Origin: G963668655 sp963668655
Lineage (GTDB): Bacteria > Myxococcota_A > SURF-8
DNA length: 64,000 bases
Assembly (NCBI GenBank): GCA_963668655.2
Contig: CAXXPQ010000004.1
Coordinates: forward strand, 124,001-188,000
Direction of reading: 5' to 3'
Part shown: piece by piece, positions 45,641 through 54,781 of the stretch
How the letters are laid out: each line of letters begins with the position of its first letter
Position numbering within the stretch: the first letter of the stretch is position 1
Made by a program: the position numbers and the translations under genes
The notes under the pieces: model-generated
What the model was told of the DNA's origin: nothing
Database searches by the model: none
The model's input: only the letters and a program-made list of their open reading frames with translations

Positions 45641-47857
45641 TTACTTACGAATTGTCGGATTCTTCGGCGGATTCGTCTCGGCGGGAGCCGTCTCGCGCGA
45701 CCCTCGAACGCGGTACAGACCGAACAGCAATTCCTTCCTGGGCGGATACCAGGTGAAGTGGTCCCCGGGAGCGTGGTTCGGAATCCGCTTTTCGATGATC
45801 GGCTCCAAGATCAGGGAATCTTTGATTTTTTTGCACAATGGATGGATATAGTCCTTCCCGATCAACGCTTCCGGAATCCGCCCGGAGTCGATCTTCTTCG
45901 GAACGTGACGATTGAGCCAGTAACACCGGCTCCCTAGATAAACGTAGTCCGTCTTCTTTTCCGTCCGCATCCAGGGTCGCATGGACGCTCCTTCCAGCAT
46001 GCTCTCCAGACGCACCAGTTCCACATCGCGCCTCGGCGGCCGGAAGAGATACTCCGGATAGTCTCGGAAAACCCCCCAGGTATACGGCGCGTCTCCATAC
46101 CACAATATCCCTAGCCGCGCGCCGCGCTCGGGCAGCCGCCGGGCCGCTTCCTCCAGCATGCGATGCTCTTCGTCGTCGTTGGTGGGAGCCCAGAGCGTGC
46201 GAACGGGAAGCGGCATGGAAAGCCCCAGAATCAGCCCCCAGAAGATCAACTTGCCGCGCCCTTTTTTCGAATCGGCGTGCTTTCGGGAAAGCCGTTCCAG
46301 ACCGATGGCGGCGATCATGACGGCGAAAACGACGGAGGGCATGAACAGGCGGGGGACGGAAGGCTCCGGCAGGTCCGCGAAATAAAGGATCACGAACAGC
46401 ATGTTCATCGCCAAAAGGAAGGCCAATCGTCGGCGAACGGCCACCAGGGAAACGGCAAACGCCGGCGCCCAGAGCAAAAGGTACCCCGGAGGAAAATAGT
46501 CCGGGCGGAAAAGGATATTCTTTCCGGACAGATAATCCGTCAAGGGCGCGGAAAAAACCGTCTCGAATCCTCCCGCCCCCCCATGGGACGTTTCCTCCAC
46601 ATAGGCCATCAGCAGGAAAACCAGGTGCGGAAGGAGGAAAAGCAGACCGCCCGAAAAGGCCAAAAACAGCGACTTTCCATCCATTCTCGGGCGATTCGAA
46701 GGCGTCCGCGTGAGGTGGGAAAAAAGGACCGCCGCGGGAACGAAGATCAGGAAGAACGGGCGGGAATAGACGGTAAACAGCAGCGTCCCGATGGAAAACA
46801 GCAGATGCGGAAGCCGGCGACTGTCCCGGTATTCCTCCAGCCAATTCAAACCGATGAAAAAGAAGAAAAGCACCGGAATCAGGTTGCTTTCCGAGTTGTG
46901 ATCCTTGATCGACAGCGGCAGAATCGCCATCAACAACAGAAACAGCGCCGCCACCCAGGGGCGCTTGACGATCCGATCCAGCCACAACGCGGCCAAGGGA
47001 AGCGTCAACCATCCGACAATCGTATTGATCCGGAGATAGGCGTCTCCTTCTCCGGGAATCACCTGCAACAACAGATGATAAAACAGCGGCGTTCCAGCCC
47101 CGTATTTTCGCAACTCCCCGAAATGAATGGCTTGTTCGATCAGCCCGTATCCGCTGCAATTCATGACCAACCGATGGGGAGCCAGCAGGCGAAGAATCAG
47201 CGCGATGACCAGAAAAGCGCCGAAAAAGAGCCGCTCGGTGGGCGTTTTCTCCCGAAACCGACGGACAAGCACGGGAAGAAGCATCAAAACGGCAATACCG
47301 GACAGCAGTAGAAGCAAAAAGGCCTGCGCCCGCTCAACGGAGTCGATCAACCGCCTTCCCCATGCCGGAATCCACCGAAGGCGGGCGTCGTCGGAAGGAG
47401 CGACCCGATCGTTCCCGGCGGTTAGGGGAGCGGGGGGAGGCGGCGAAACGAGCCGAATCGTACGTTTATCGTTTCGCTTCACACGCCGGACGATCTCTTC
47501 CATCAGCACGCGCAGATCTTCCTGATCGGCCTTGGACGAATCGTCAGGCAACTTGTAGTAGATATTGAAGGAATCCGTCCGCCCGAAGGCGTTGCCGTTC
47601 TCGTTCAAGGGTTCCAGAACGACGTGAAGCCGCGTCTCGTCCCCCTGTTTTCCGAACAGATAAAGGATCCGGTGTGCATCCGCCCAGGTATCCGTATGTT
47701 CCCATCCTCCGGGAAACGCCGAAGAATTTTCGGATAGAAGCAGGCCCTCGGCCTCCTGGCGGGTCGCGGCATATCCGTGGGCTCCGGCCAGAAAAAGGCA
47801 CAGAAAAACGAACCCTTGGATGATCGGCAAGATCCGTTGCAGGCGACGCGAGGGCAT
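45641..47857 (-). CDS. Glycosyltransferase-like polytopic membrane protein
   Basis: 738 aa membrane protein. ATG 47857 (MPSRRLQR) overlaps the stop of the upstream TPR gene (TGATG), so the two are translationally coupled. An N-terminal signal/TM (about 10-30) is followed by a soluble exported domain to about residue 150 (WEHTDTWADAHRILYLFG...), a TM near 165, then about ten TM helices with YGLIEQAIHFGELRKYGAGTP and DAYLRINTIVGWL loops and an aromatic C-terminal domain. The layout resembles GT39/ArnT-like lipid-linked sugar transferases, but the usual DE/DD signature is not clear, so the activity is tentative. Confidence 0.65.
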   Translation of the reverse strand: MPSRRLQRILPIIQGFVFLCLFLAGAHGYAATRQEAEGLLLSENSSAFPGGWEHTDTWADAHRILYLFGKQGDETRLHVVLEPLNENGNAFGRTDSFNIYYKLPDDSSKADQEDLRVLMEEIVRRVKRNDKRTIRLVSPPPPAPLTAGNDRVAPSDDARLRWIPAWGRRLIDSVERAQAFLLLLLSGIAVLMLLPVLVRRFREKTPTERLFFGAFLVIALILRLLAPHRLVMNCSGYGLIEQAIHFGELRKYGAGTPLFYHLLLQVIPGEGDAYLRINTIVGWLTLPLAALWLDRIVKRPWVAALFLLLMAILPLSIKDHNSESNLIPVLFFFFIGLNWLEEYRDSRRLPHLLFSIGTLLFTVYSRPFFLIFVPAAVLFSHLTRTPSNRPRMDGKSLFLAFSGGLLFLLPHLVFLLMAYVEETSHGGAGGFETVFSAPLTDYLSGKNILFRPDYFPPGYLLLWAPAFAVSLVAVRRRLAFLLAMNMLFVILYFADLPEPSVPRLFMPSVVFAVMIAAIGLERLSRKHADSKKGRGKLIFWGLILGLSMPLPVRTLWAPTNDDEEHRMLEEAARRLPERGARLGILWYGDAPYTWGVFRDYPEYLFRPPRRDVELVRLESMLEGASMRPWMRTEKKTDYVYLGSRCYWLNRHVPKKIDSGRIPEALIGKDYIHPLCKKIKDSLILEPIIEKRIPNHAPGDHFTWYPPRKELLFGLYRVRGSRETAPAETNPPKNPTIRK

Positions 47858-49584
47858 CAGCAGACCGTTTTCCTCCGAAAACCGACCCAAAGACTCAATA
47901 AAATCCACGCCAGCAGGCCCGAAGCCGGATCCGACAGCGACCGGCAGCCGTCGTCGATGTCCTCCGCTTGCTCCAAGTCGCGAATGTGTTCCATTCCCGG
48001 CTTCCACTCCGCAGGCATGATTCCCTGCTTCAGCTGTTCCCATTCCCGCCAGGCGCGATTTTTTTTCTCCGGAGCTTCGTCCGGCTGGTGGGGAACGGCC
48101 AGATATTGTTCCAGATATCCGAGCGCCCGGGGAATGTCCTTCGAACTGAAAAGAATGGCCAGGCAGTAATAGAGGTCGGGATCCTTCGCCTGAATCGATT
48201 CCAGATACCGGAGTCCCTGGAGCGCCTCCTCCCAACGTCCCTGATGGTAATGCGACATGGCCGTGTAAATGTGGACCCGGGTGTTTCCGGGAAGGCGTTT
48301 TTTCAACGGCTCCAGAAGCCTGCGGCAGCGATCGTAATCTCCCAGGTAATAGCTCATCACCCCGGCGGCATGGGCGGCGAAGAGGTCTTCCGGATCGGCT
48401 TCGGCGGCCGCCAGCATTTCCCGCCGGTAAGCTTCGGCATCTTTCAGGCTGCTTGCGATGGTGCTGTGCAACTGGATCATATCTTCCCGGTTGGGAAACC
48501 GGCGGTTGATATCCCGCAGTAACGCCAGGGCTTCCCTGTCTTTCTTTTTTCTACGTAATACTTTAACTTTCTCTCTCAATACATCGATATTACTTTCGTT
48601 TTCTTTTACCAGATAATCAAGGATTTCTTCGGACTCCGCATTCATTCCCCATTCCAGAAAACGCTCGGCCATCTCCATAAAGGCATCATGGCATCCGGCG
48701 AAAATGGTCCGGCCTTCGTTCCAGATGTCCAGAAGTTCGGTTCTTTTTCCTCGAAGCATCAAAAGCCGGATACCGTCCTCGAACGGACGGCAGCGCATGA
48801 CGGAACCTTCGGGAAAGTTTTCCAGGGAAGCCGCCATGAGCAAAAGCCCCTCTTTCACGTGTCCTTCCAGCAAGTCCAGGCGACCGCGCAAAGCGCCGAT
48901 TTCAGGGCCGCCGAGCCCGTCCGATTCCAGTTCCGACAATCGCGCCAGGGCCTTTTCCCGATCGCCTTCCTGCCCCAGCCGAGCCGCTTCCAAAAGACGC
49001 CAGACGAGCGATGTTCCCTCCCCTTCCGCCATTTCGTCCAAAAGCTTGCGGACGTCGCCGGGCCGGTCCTCGTTTAAAAGCGTCCAGGCCACGTCGGCCC
49101 ACTTCCGTCCACCGGCGAGCATCGTTGCCGATTCCGGTGCGGAAAACGTCCATACGTCGGCAGGAATCGCCTTCCAGAACGGCAGAAGCCGTTCGCGAAA
49201 CGTATCGCATCCCGGTCCCAAAGCATGCACGGCCACGTTGCCCACGCGTTCGTCCGTCGGAAACGCCAGTTTTTCGGGATAGAGCAACCAGCAGGCCGGA
49301 TTCAGGTTCGAAGGAGCGGACGCCTCTCGAACGCAGATGCGTATACGCGTTCTCTCGATATTCAGCCGGGTAACGGTCAATTTCTTTTTTTTCTTTGCGG
49401 CTTCGGAGAAGATCCCGGACAACACCTGTTCCCCGTTCTTCGAAATCACCGGAACAGAATCGTCGCCGGGAGGATTTCCCTTTTCCGTATCCGCCGCTTC
49501 GGATACGAATCCCCCCCAAAAAAAGAACAGCAGCACGAGAGCCGGTCCTGTAAAGAGATTTGGTTTTTTGTATGAAGAAAGCAT
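47857..49584 (-). CDS. Exported TPR protein with C-terminal TM tail
   Basis: 575 aa protein. Start at ATG 49584 (MLSSYKKPNLF) with GGGGAAGG nearby; upstream in-frame ATGs lack a site. A signal peptide covers about residues 1-33 (FTGPALVLLFFFWGGFVSEA). From about residue 190 there are many degenerate TPR units (ALARLSELESDGLGGPEIGA, HIYTAMSHYHQGRWEEALQG). The C-terminus is DDGCRSLSD, a short hydrophobic helix (LLAWILLSLWVGF) and RRKTVC, similar in plan to MYXO-CTERM tails though less canonical. Coupled to the membrane glycosyltransferase-like gene, so the two probably act together at the envelope. Confidence 0.75.
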   Translation of the reverse strand: MLSSYKKPNLFTGPALVLLFFFWGGFVSEAADTEKGNPPGDDSVPVISKNGEQVLSGIFSEAAKKKKKLTVTRLNIERTRIRICVREASAPSNLNPACWLLYPEKLAFPTDERVGNVAVHALGPGCDTFRERLLPFWKAIPADVWTFSAPESATMLAGGRKWADVAWTLLNEDRPGDVRKLLDEMAEGEGTSLVWRLLEAARLGQEGDREKALARLSELESDGLGGPEIGALRGRLDLLEGHVKEGLLLMAASLENFPEGSVMRCRPFEDGIRLLMLRGKRTELLDIWNEGRTIFAGCHDAFMEMAERFLEWGMNAESEEILDYLVKENESNIDVLREKVKVLRRKKKDREALALLRDINRRFPNREDMIQLHSTIASSLKDAEAYRREMLAAAEADPEDLFAAHAAGVMSYYLGDYDRCRRLLEPLKKRLPGNTRVHIYTAMSHYHQGRWEEALQGLRYLESIQAKDPDLYYCLAILFSSKDIPRALGYLEQYLAVPHQPDEAPEKKNRAWREWEQLKQGIMPAEWKPGMEHIRDLEQAEDIDDGCRSLSDPASGLLAWILLSLWVGFRRKTVC

Positions 49585-49949
49585 GCCCTTCCCCGCCTCT
49601 CTCATCCGCTTCAGTTCGAACCGCCCGGATTTCCTGCCATTTCGAGAAATCAACCATCGTCCCGCTGCTGGTCGATCCGTCGTTGCATCCGACAATAGCC
49701 CCTATCCTATCACATCCTTCGACCCGGATTCAGAAATTTTAGGATATCCGAAAGGATTGCCCTGGGAATGCCGTTCGTATTCCGTATATTGTTAGGATTC
49801 GGTTAGAATTCGCTGTCTGTATTCGGTTTTTATTTTCTCCAGGTTTGCGAAATGTTATGGTGGCGTTCATTTCAGAAAAATAGTCCAACATGTTCCACGA
49901 TATTTTCCGATTTATACGAAAAATGCAGGAAAGATACGGAAGGGTGAAA
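49585..49949. other. Divergent intergenic region with shared motif
   Basis: Between the TPR gene (minus) and the porin gene (plus). TATATT at 49785-49790 lacks a matching -35 on the plus strand. GGTTAGAATTCG at about 49799 echoes a motif after the -10 box of the phosphoesterase promoter. No gene or RNA seen. Confidence 0.4.
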
Positions 49950-51311
49950 ATGACACGGTTTACAAGCATTCAACGGTTTTTCCAAATCCTCCTCATGATC
50001 GCACTGGGATTGCATGTGCCGGCCTCCGTTTTCGCGGCCGAACCGGAAACGGCGCCGAGCGGAGAAGACGAGAACACGGCCGCCGAGGCATCCGCTCCCG
50101 TAGCGGAAAGTCCGCGGAAAAAATTCAAGAAGCCGAAGCTCACGCTCGCCAGCGCGGACGGAAACAGCAGCCTGACCTTTGCCCTGACGATTCAGATGCT
50201 TTTCGAAGATACCTATTCCGGACTGGGCACCGATCAGCAAACAAACGAGAATGACTATAGAATCCGGTTGCGCCGCGTGCGCCCGGATCTCCAGGGAACC
50301 CTGATCGACAAGAATTTCTCCTACCGGATGTACCTGAATCTTGCTCCCGGCGCGCTGGAAATGATGGACATCTACATCGGCTATCGCTTTTCCAAGGATG
50401 TACAACTCCGCTTCGGCGTTCACAAAATCCCGTTCACGCAATACCGGGTCATCTCCTTTCGCGATATCCATCTGGTGGACTGGCCCATCACAACCAAATA
50501 CTTCGGTTCGGAACGTCAGTTCGGCCTGACGCTGCACAACGGATACAAGAACACCGGGCCGTTTCAATACGAGTTCGGTATTTACAACGGCGTCAATCTA
50601 CGTAATTCCAGCGGCATGGGCATGTCCTATGTGACGAAGGAGGAGTCGCCCACTCCCATGCACCTGACCCATCCCAACGGCCAGATCGACGAAATCCATC
50701 CTTCGTTCGGTCTACATCTGGCCTACAATCACAACGACATCGATTCGGGCATTGTCTCCGACTTCGAAGGCGGCGATTTCCGTATGCATACGGGTTTCAG
50801 CATCTATTGGGATCCCCGGGCCAAAGCCTATCGTGATTACGCCCTGCGTCTGGCTCCGGAACTTCTGATGAAGTGCGTGGGATGGTCCTGGATCGGACTG
50901 CTCTACGCCGGTTTCTACGAGCAGAACGGGAAGATGGAAAAGACCGGCCTGGCCAACCTGGGCGCAAGCGCCGAATCCGGCTATCTCATCCGGAAAATCT
51001 TCGAAATCACGGCCCGTTACGCGCTGGTCTACAACATGGAAAACTTCCGCCACGACGCCGCTCGTCGGGGAACGATTCTCACCGAGCAGGCGCTGTCGTC
51101 CAGCGATCCCGATTACATCGATGTTCTGAAGCAGTACGAAAAAGCGGGACAGGTCATCATGGAACACGAGATCGGCCTGGGATTCAATATCTATCTGCTG
51201 GAAAAACTTCTGGAATTCTCCACCGATTTCAGCCTCCTGAAGCATGAGAAAGTCGGCAAGGATCCGATCCTGGATTTCCGGGCCCGCGCCCAGGTCCAGG
51301 TGGCCATCTGA
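49950..51311 (+). CDS. OprP-like outer-membrane porin
   Basis: 453 aa outer-membrane channel of the phosphate-selective porin O/P type. ATG 49950 with AAGGGTG upstream; the open frame begins 60 bases earlier. Signal peptide about residues 1-30 (ILLMIALGLHVPASVFA), an acidic/Pro linker and a short lysine-rich patch (KKFKKPK), then barrel strands (FALTIQMLFEDTYSG, RIRLRRVRPDLQGTLI, YRMYLNLAPGALEMMDIYIG, FGVHKIPFTQ). The phrase order RRxRxxLxG...FxxxxDxAxxxLxDxY is that of the family. Substrate not fixed by sequence. Confidence 0.83.
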   Translation: MTRFTSIQRFFQILLMIALGLHVPASVFAAEPETAPSGEDENTAAEASAPVAESPRKKFKKPKLTLASADGNSSLTFALTIQMLFEDTYSGLGTDQQTNENDYRIRLRRVRPDLQGTLIDKNFSYRMYLNLAPGALEMMDIYIGYRFSKDVQLRFGVHKIPFTQYRVISFRDIHLVDWPITTKYFGSERQFGLTLHNGYKNTGPFQYEFGIYNGVNLRNSSGMGMSYVTKEESPTPMHLTHPNGQIDEIHPSFGLHLAYNHNDIDSGIVSDFEGGDFRMHTGFSIYWDPRAKAYRDYALRLAPELLMKCVGWSWIGLLYAGFYEQNGKMEKTGLANLGASAESGYLIRKIFEITARYALVYNMENFRHDAARRGTILTEQALSSSDPDYIDVLKQYEKAGQVIMEHEIGLGFNIYLLEKLLEFSTDFSLLKHEKVGKDPILDFRARAQVQVAI

Positions 51312-51442
51312 CATTCATCCGGAAACCGTTCCCGATGTTGTCAAAAAGGGAAGGCTTTTTAACCATTTTCCCCAAATGCCGGGAAATCCGCAAGTCAGGA
51401 AACGTTACGACAACCTCTTGAAGTCACATCCGAAATCGGCAT

Positions 51443-52819
51443 TTACGGAGAATCCGTCTCCTTTTCGAAGGAACGCTCTTTTTTGTATTTGTAGTTTCGG
51501 CGCTCCTTGCGTCGTTCTCGCTCCCGCTCTCTTTCCCGTTCCTCTTCTTCCAGGTCGATATCGAACCAACGTTTCAGCGCGTCGATCTCGTCCTCCGTAT
51601 GATAGCGGAAGGAACCGCCGAAAAACACGCCGATGTAGTATTCCTCCACTCCCAGAATTTTCGCATTCTGAAAGGAATGTCCCGTTCCATAGGCTCCGTT
51701 CAACCCCACCGTGGTGGTGGTGAACGCCCCGTCGATGCCCACGCCCAGGGTTCCCCCGAGAAGGTCGATATGCGGGGGAGGATTCGGGCGGCTGATATCG
51801 ATACCCGGCGCGGAAGTGAAATCCGTGTAAAAACCGGCGCGCAGCGACCACAGGCTGCTGATGAGCTGTTCGATTCCCACGGCGAAATTGAACGTGGGTT
51901 CCAGCTCCGCCACCGTTCCGGCGGAGCGGTAGATGATCGGATCGGCGAAAATGATGTCGAACGTCGTGGTGTTCCCCTTCCATATTTTGAAGGCGAATCC
52001 CGTCCGGGCGACGATGGGAAATTCCTGGGCGTTGACCTTGTTCTGCTCTTCGAAAACCACGGGTTTCAGTCCCAGGGCATTGGTGGTATGCGTGGTGCTG
52101 AACGTGGCCGAACCGTATATCTGAAGCCCCGCCCGAAGGGAAATCCCCAGGGAGAACACGTCCCAAGGCTTGTACAACACGCCGAAAACCGGCATGATTC
52201 CGATCATTTTCTTGTCCGAACTCGTGATGTCGTGCTTGAAAACGTTTTCCGATTCCCGCAGCACGGAAATATAATCCTTGTCGTTGCGATAGTATCCGTA
52301 CAGGGTCGCGCCGACGGAAAATTTGCTGTTGATGAAAAAGGAAAGCGACGGACCGGCCATGTACTCGATGGCCTTGGTATTGCGGTTGGCGTGCAGAGCC
52401 GGGACGGATTCCGTGTCGTGGAAATCCATGGTGACGTCGTTGTATTCCGGAACCATGATCGAGAATCCCCAGCGGTGGTCGCCGAAGCTGTAAACCGTCC
52501 CGAGGGAACTGGGGATGATGTTGATGGAATTGCTGGTCAGCGACTTTCCGCCTCGATAATCCTTGACGGTCTGGGATCGGAACTGATATATACTTAATGA
52601 TAGACTTATATAATCATCGTCGATGCCGATCAGGCCCGCCGGATTGTAATACGCCCCGGATATTTCGTTGGACAGTGCGGTAAACGCGCCGCCCATCCCC
52701 ATGGCCCGCTCCCCGACGAGATTGTCGTTATAATGATAAGCATCCGCGAACGCGGGAAAATCGAACAGAGCAACACATAAAACCAGCAACAGGCCGGTCG
52801 CTGAAATCGTTTTTCTCAT
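51443..52819 (-). CDS. FadL/OmpP1-family outer-membrane transport protein
   Basis: 458 aa barrel protein for hydrophobic compounds. ATG 52819 with AAGGAAA 8 bases upstream. Signal peptide about residues 1-25 (TGLLLVLCVALFDFPAFA), then the family N-terminus with RAMGMGGAFTALSNEISGAY and GAYYNPAGL, and repeated amphipathic strands with KPWDVFSLGISLRAG typical of FadL. The last ~37 residues form an unusual charged tail of Glu/Arg repeats (RERERERERR), not the terminal Phe of normal barrels. Confidence 0.87.
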   Translation of the reverse strand: MRKTISATGLLLVLCVALFDFPAFADAYHYNDNLVGERAMGMGGAFTALSNEISGAYYNPAGLIGIDDDYISLSLSIYQFRSQTVKDYRGGKSLTSNSINIIPSSLGTVYSFGDHRWGFSIMVPEYNDVTMDFHDTESVPALHANRNTKAIEYMAGPSLSFFINSKFSVGATLYGYYRNDKDYISVLRESENVFKHDITSSDKKMIGIMPVFGVLYKPWDVFSLGISLRAGLQIYGSATFSTTHTTNALGLKPVVFEEQNKVNAQEFPIVARTGFAFKIWKGNTTTFDIIFADPIIYRSAGTVAELEPTFNFAVGIEQLISSLWSLRAGFYTDFTSAPGIDISRPNPPPHIDLLGGTLGVGIDGAFTTTTVGLNGAYGTGHSFQNAKILGVEEYYIGVFFGGSFRYHTEDEIDALKRWFDIDLEEEERERERERERRKERRNYKYKKERSFEKETDSP

Positions 52820-52997
52820 GACGGTTTCCTTGCCTTCCTCGGGACCAATCCTACCCGATCCATCCGGACTTTTCCAAAGATTTTCGAAACCCCGATCCGA
52901 CCACGACACGGGCCGGACGGGCGCAGCCGCGCGCTCGACCGATTCGCTCCTTCACAAGCGCCGGAACCAAGGCATGGGATAAATGCCGGAAGCGTCT

Positions 52998-53026
52998 TTG
53001 ACAAAGCCCACCATCGCGGGTACTAT
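52998..53026 (+). promoter_or_regulatory. Sigma70-like promoter of recJ unit
   Basis: Perfect TTGACA, a 17-base spacer and TACTAT, about 35 bases before ATG 53060. Confidence 0.65.
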
Positions 53027-53059
53027 GCCCCTGATATTTTCAATGGATGGTCAGGCTTC

Positions 53060-54781
53060 ATGGATCCCATCTGGTCACATGCCAATCCCGATGACGAACT
53101 GGTTTCCAGGCTTCAGACCATCTTGTCCATCCGGGAACCGGTGGCGCGGCTGCTTGTCAATCGAGGCATCACGGATTCGGAACAGGCCGACACGTTTCTG
53201 GACGGCCGCCTGAAGCACCTTCCCGACCCCTTTCTGCTTTCGGGAATGCGAAAGGCCGTGGAAAGGGTGGAAAAGGCCATCCGAAAGGGAGAAAAAATCG
53301 TCGCCTGGGGAGATTACGACGCCGACGGCATCACCTCGCTGTCCCTTCTGATCCTGTTTTTCCGAGAAATTCCCTACGATCTGGATTACGCCATCCCGCG
53401 CCGGAGAGAAGACGGCTACGGACTCCAGGAATACTCGGTCCGCGAACTGGCCGGGGCCGGAACGAAGTTGATCGTCACCGTGGACAACGGCATCACCAGC
53501 ATTCGCGAGGTCGAAACCGCCCGGGAACTCGGCGTGGACGTCATCATCATCGATCACCACCAGTTGGCCGAAAGCCTTCCGAACGCCGCCGCCGTCATCG
53601 ATCCCTTTCGCCCCGACTGCCGCTTTCCGGAAAAAACGCTCTGCGCCGCCGGGCTCACGTTTCTTTTTCTGATGGCCCTGCGCCGCCATCTGGTGGAAAA
53701 GGAGATTCTGGCTCCGGATCCATTGCCGAATCTGAAAAACCTGTTAGATATCGTGACCATCGGCACCGTCGCGGACATGGTTCCGCTGCGGGGCGTCAAC
53801 CGCCTGTTCGTGCGTCACGGCCTGCCGCTTCTGTCCAGAAGCCGCCGCCCCGGCATCCTGGCATTGAAGGAAGTCAGTCGGTTGGACATCGACGGCGACG
53901 TGGAGGCGGGCGACGTAGGATTCCGTCTGGCCCCCCGCCTGAACGCCGGCGGCCGCATCGGAGACGCCCGCGCGGGGGTGGACCTGCTGGTTACGGAAGA
54001 TCTTCAGGAAGCGCGCCGACACGCTCAGACTCTTGACAAGCGCAACCAGCAACGTAAATATTTCCAGCAGATCGTCGTGAACGAGTGTCTGCAAAGCATC
54101 GAAACCCGAGACGAATTTAAAAACGCGCCGATTCTGGTTCTGTCCGGAAAGGGCTGGCAGGAAGGCGTCGTGGGTTTGGCGGCGTCCAAAGTGGTGGAGA
54201 AGACCGGGCGACCGGCGGTGGTGATCGCCATCCGGGAAGACGGTACGGCCCGGGGTTCCTGCCGCTCCATCGAGAACTACCATATCCAGCAGGCCCTGGA
54301 GCGACAGGCAGAATTTCTGGAACGTTTCGGCGGCCATGCCCAGGCGGCCGGACTGACCATCCGCGAGGAGCGCATCGAGGACTTTCGGCGGGCGCTGGTC
54401 GCGGATGCAGGCGCCCGGCTTTCGGGAAACGATTTCCGGAAGGTGCTTCATACGGACGGGCCGTGCGATCTGGGCGACGTGGATTACGAATTGCTGGATC
54501 AGATCGAACGTCTGGCGCCTTTCGGCATGAGCAATCCCTCCCCTCTCTTCGTGGATTCCGATGTCGAGGTCGTTCAGGCCGGTTTGCGAAAGGAGGTTCA
54601 CTGGAAGCTTCTTCTGCGGAAAAACGGCCGCCAATTCGACGCCATCGCCTTCAACATGGGACATCGTCCGCTCTCCAAAGGAGATCGGCTGGACATCGCC
54701 TATGTTCCGGAGTACAACAAATACAAAGGAGCCCGAACGGTTCAACTGCGAATCAAGGATCTGAAAGGAAGCGAATCGTGA
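53060..54781 (+). CDS. recJ: Single-stranded-DNA exonuclease RecJ
   Basis: 573 aa 5'-3' exonuclease of recombination and mismatch repair. DHH core motifs are complete: WGDYDADGITS, VDNGI, IDHHQLAE, then FGGHAQAAGL in the DHHA1 domain and an OB-like C-terminal part (DVEVVQAGLRKEVHWKLLLR). Usual bacterial length. It ends in a GTGA overlap with the next gene. Confidence 0.96.
   Translation: MDPIWSHANPDDELVSRLQTILSIREPVARLLVNRGITDSEQADTFLDGRLKHLPDPFLLSGMRKAVERVEKAIRKGEKIVAWGDYDADGITSLSLLILFFREIPYDLDYAIPRRREDGYGLQEYSVRELAGAGTKLIVTVDNGITSIREVETARELGVDVIIIDHHQLAESLPNAAAVIDPFRPDCRFPEKTLCAAGLTFLFLMALRRHLVEKEILAPDPLPNLKNLLDIVTIGTVADMVPLRGVNRLFVRHGLPLLSRSRRPGILALKEVSRLDIDGDVEAGDVGFRLAPRLNAGGRIGDARAGVDLLVTEDLQEARRHAQTLDKRNQQRKYFQQIVVNECLQSIETRDEFKNAPILVLSGKGWQEGVVGLAASKVVEKTGRPAVVIAIREDGTARGSCRSIENYHIQQALERQAEFLERFGGHAQAAGLTIREERIEDFRRALVADAGARLSGNDFRKVLHTDGPCDLGDVDYELLDQIERLAPFGMSNPSPLFVDSDVEVVQAGLRKEVHWKLLLRKNGRQFDAIAFNMGHRPLSKGDRLDIAYVPEYNKYKGARTVQLRIKDLKGSES

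Noticed and set aside
47858..48235. N-terminal extension of the membrane glycosyltransferase-like protein
   Set aside because: Lies inside the TPR gene in another frame; the ATG at 47857 overlapping its stop gives a proper signal sequence.
51344..51361. AAAAAG/CTTTTT inverted repeat between porin and FadL genes
   Set aside because: Only an A/T stem of six pairs, too weak for an intrinsic terminator by eye.
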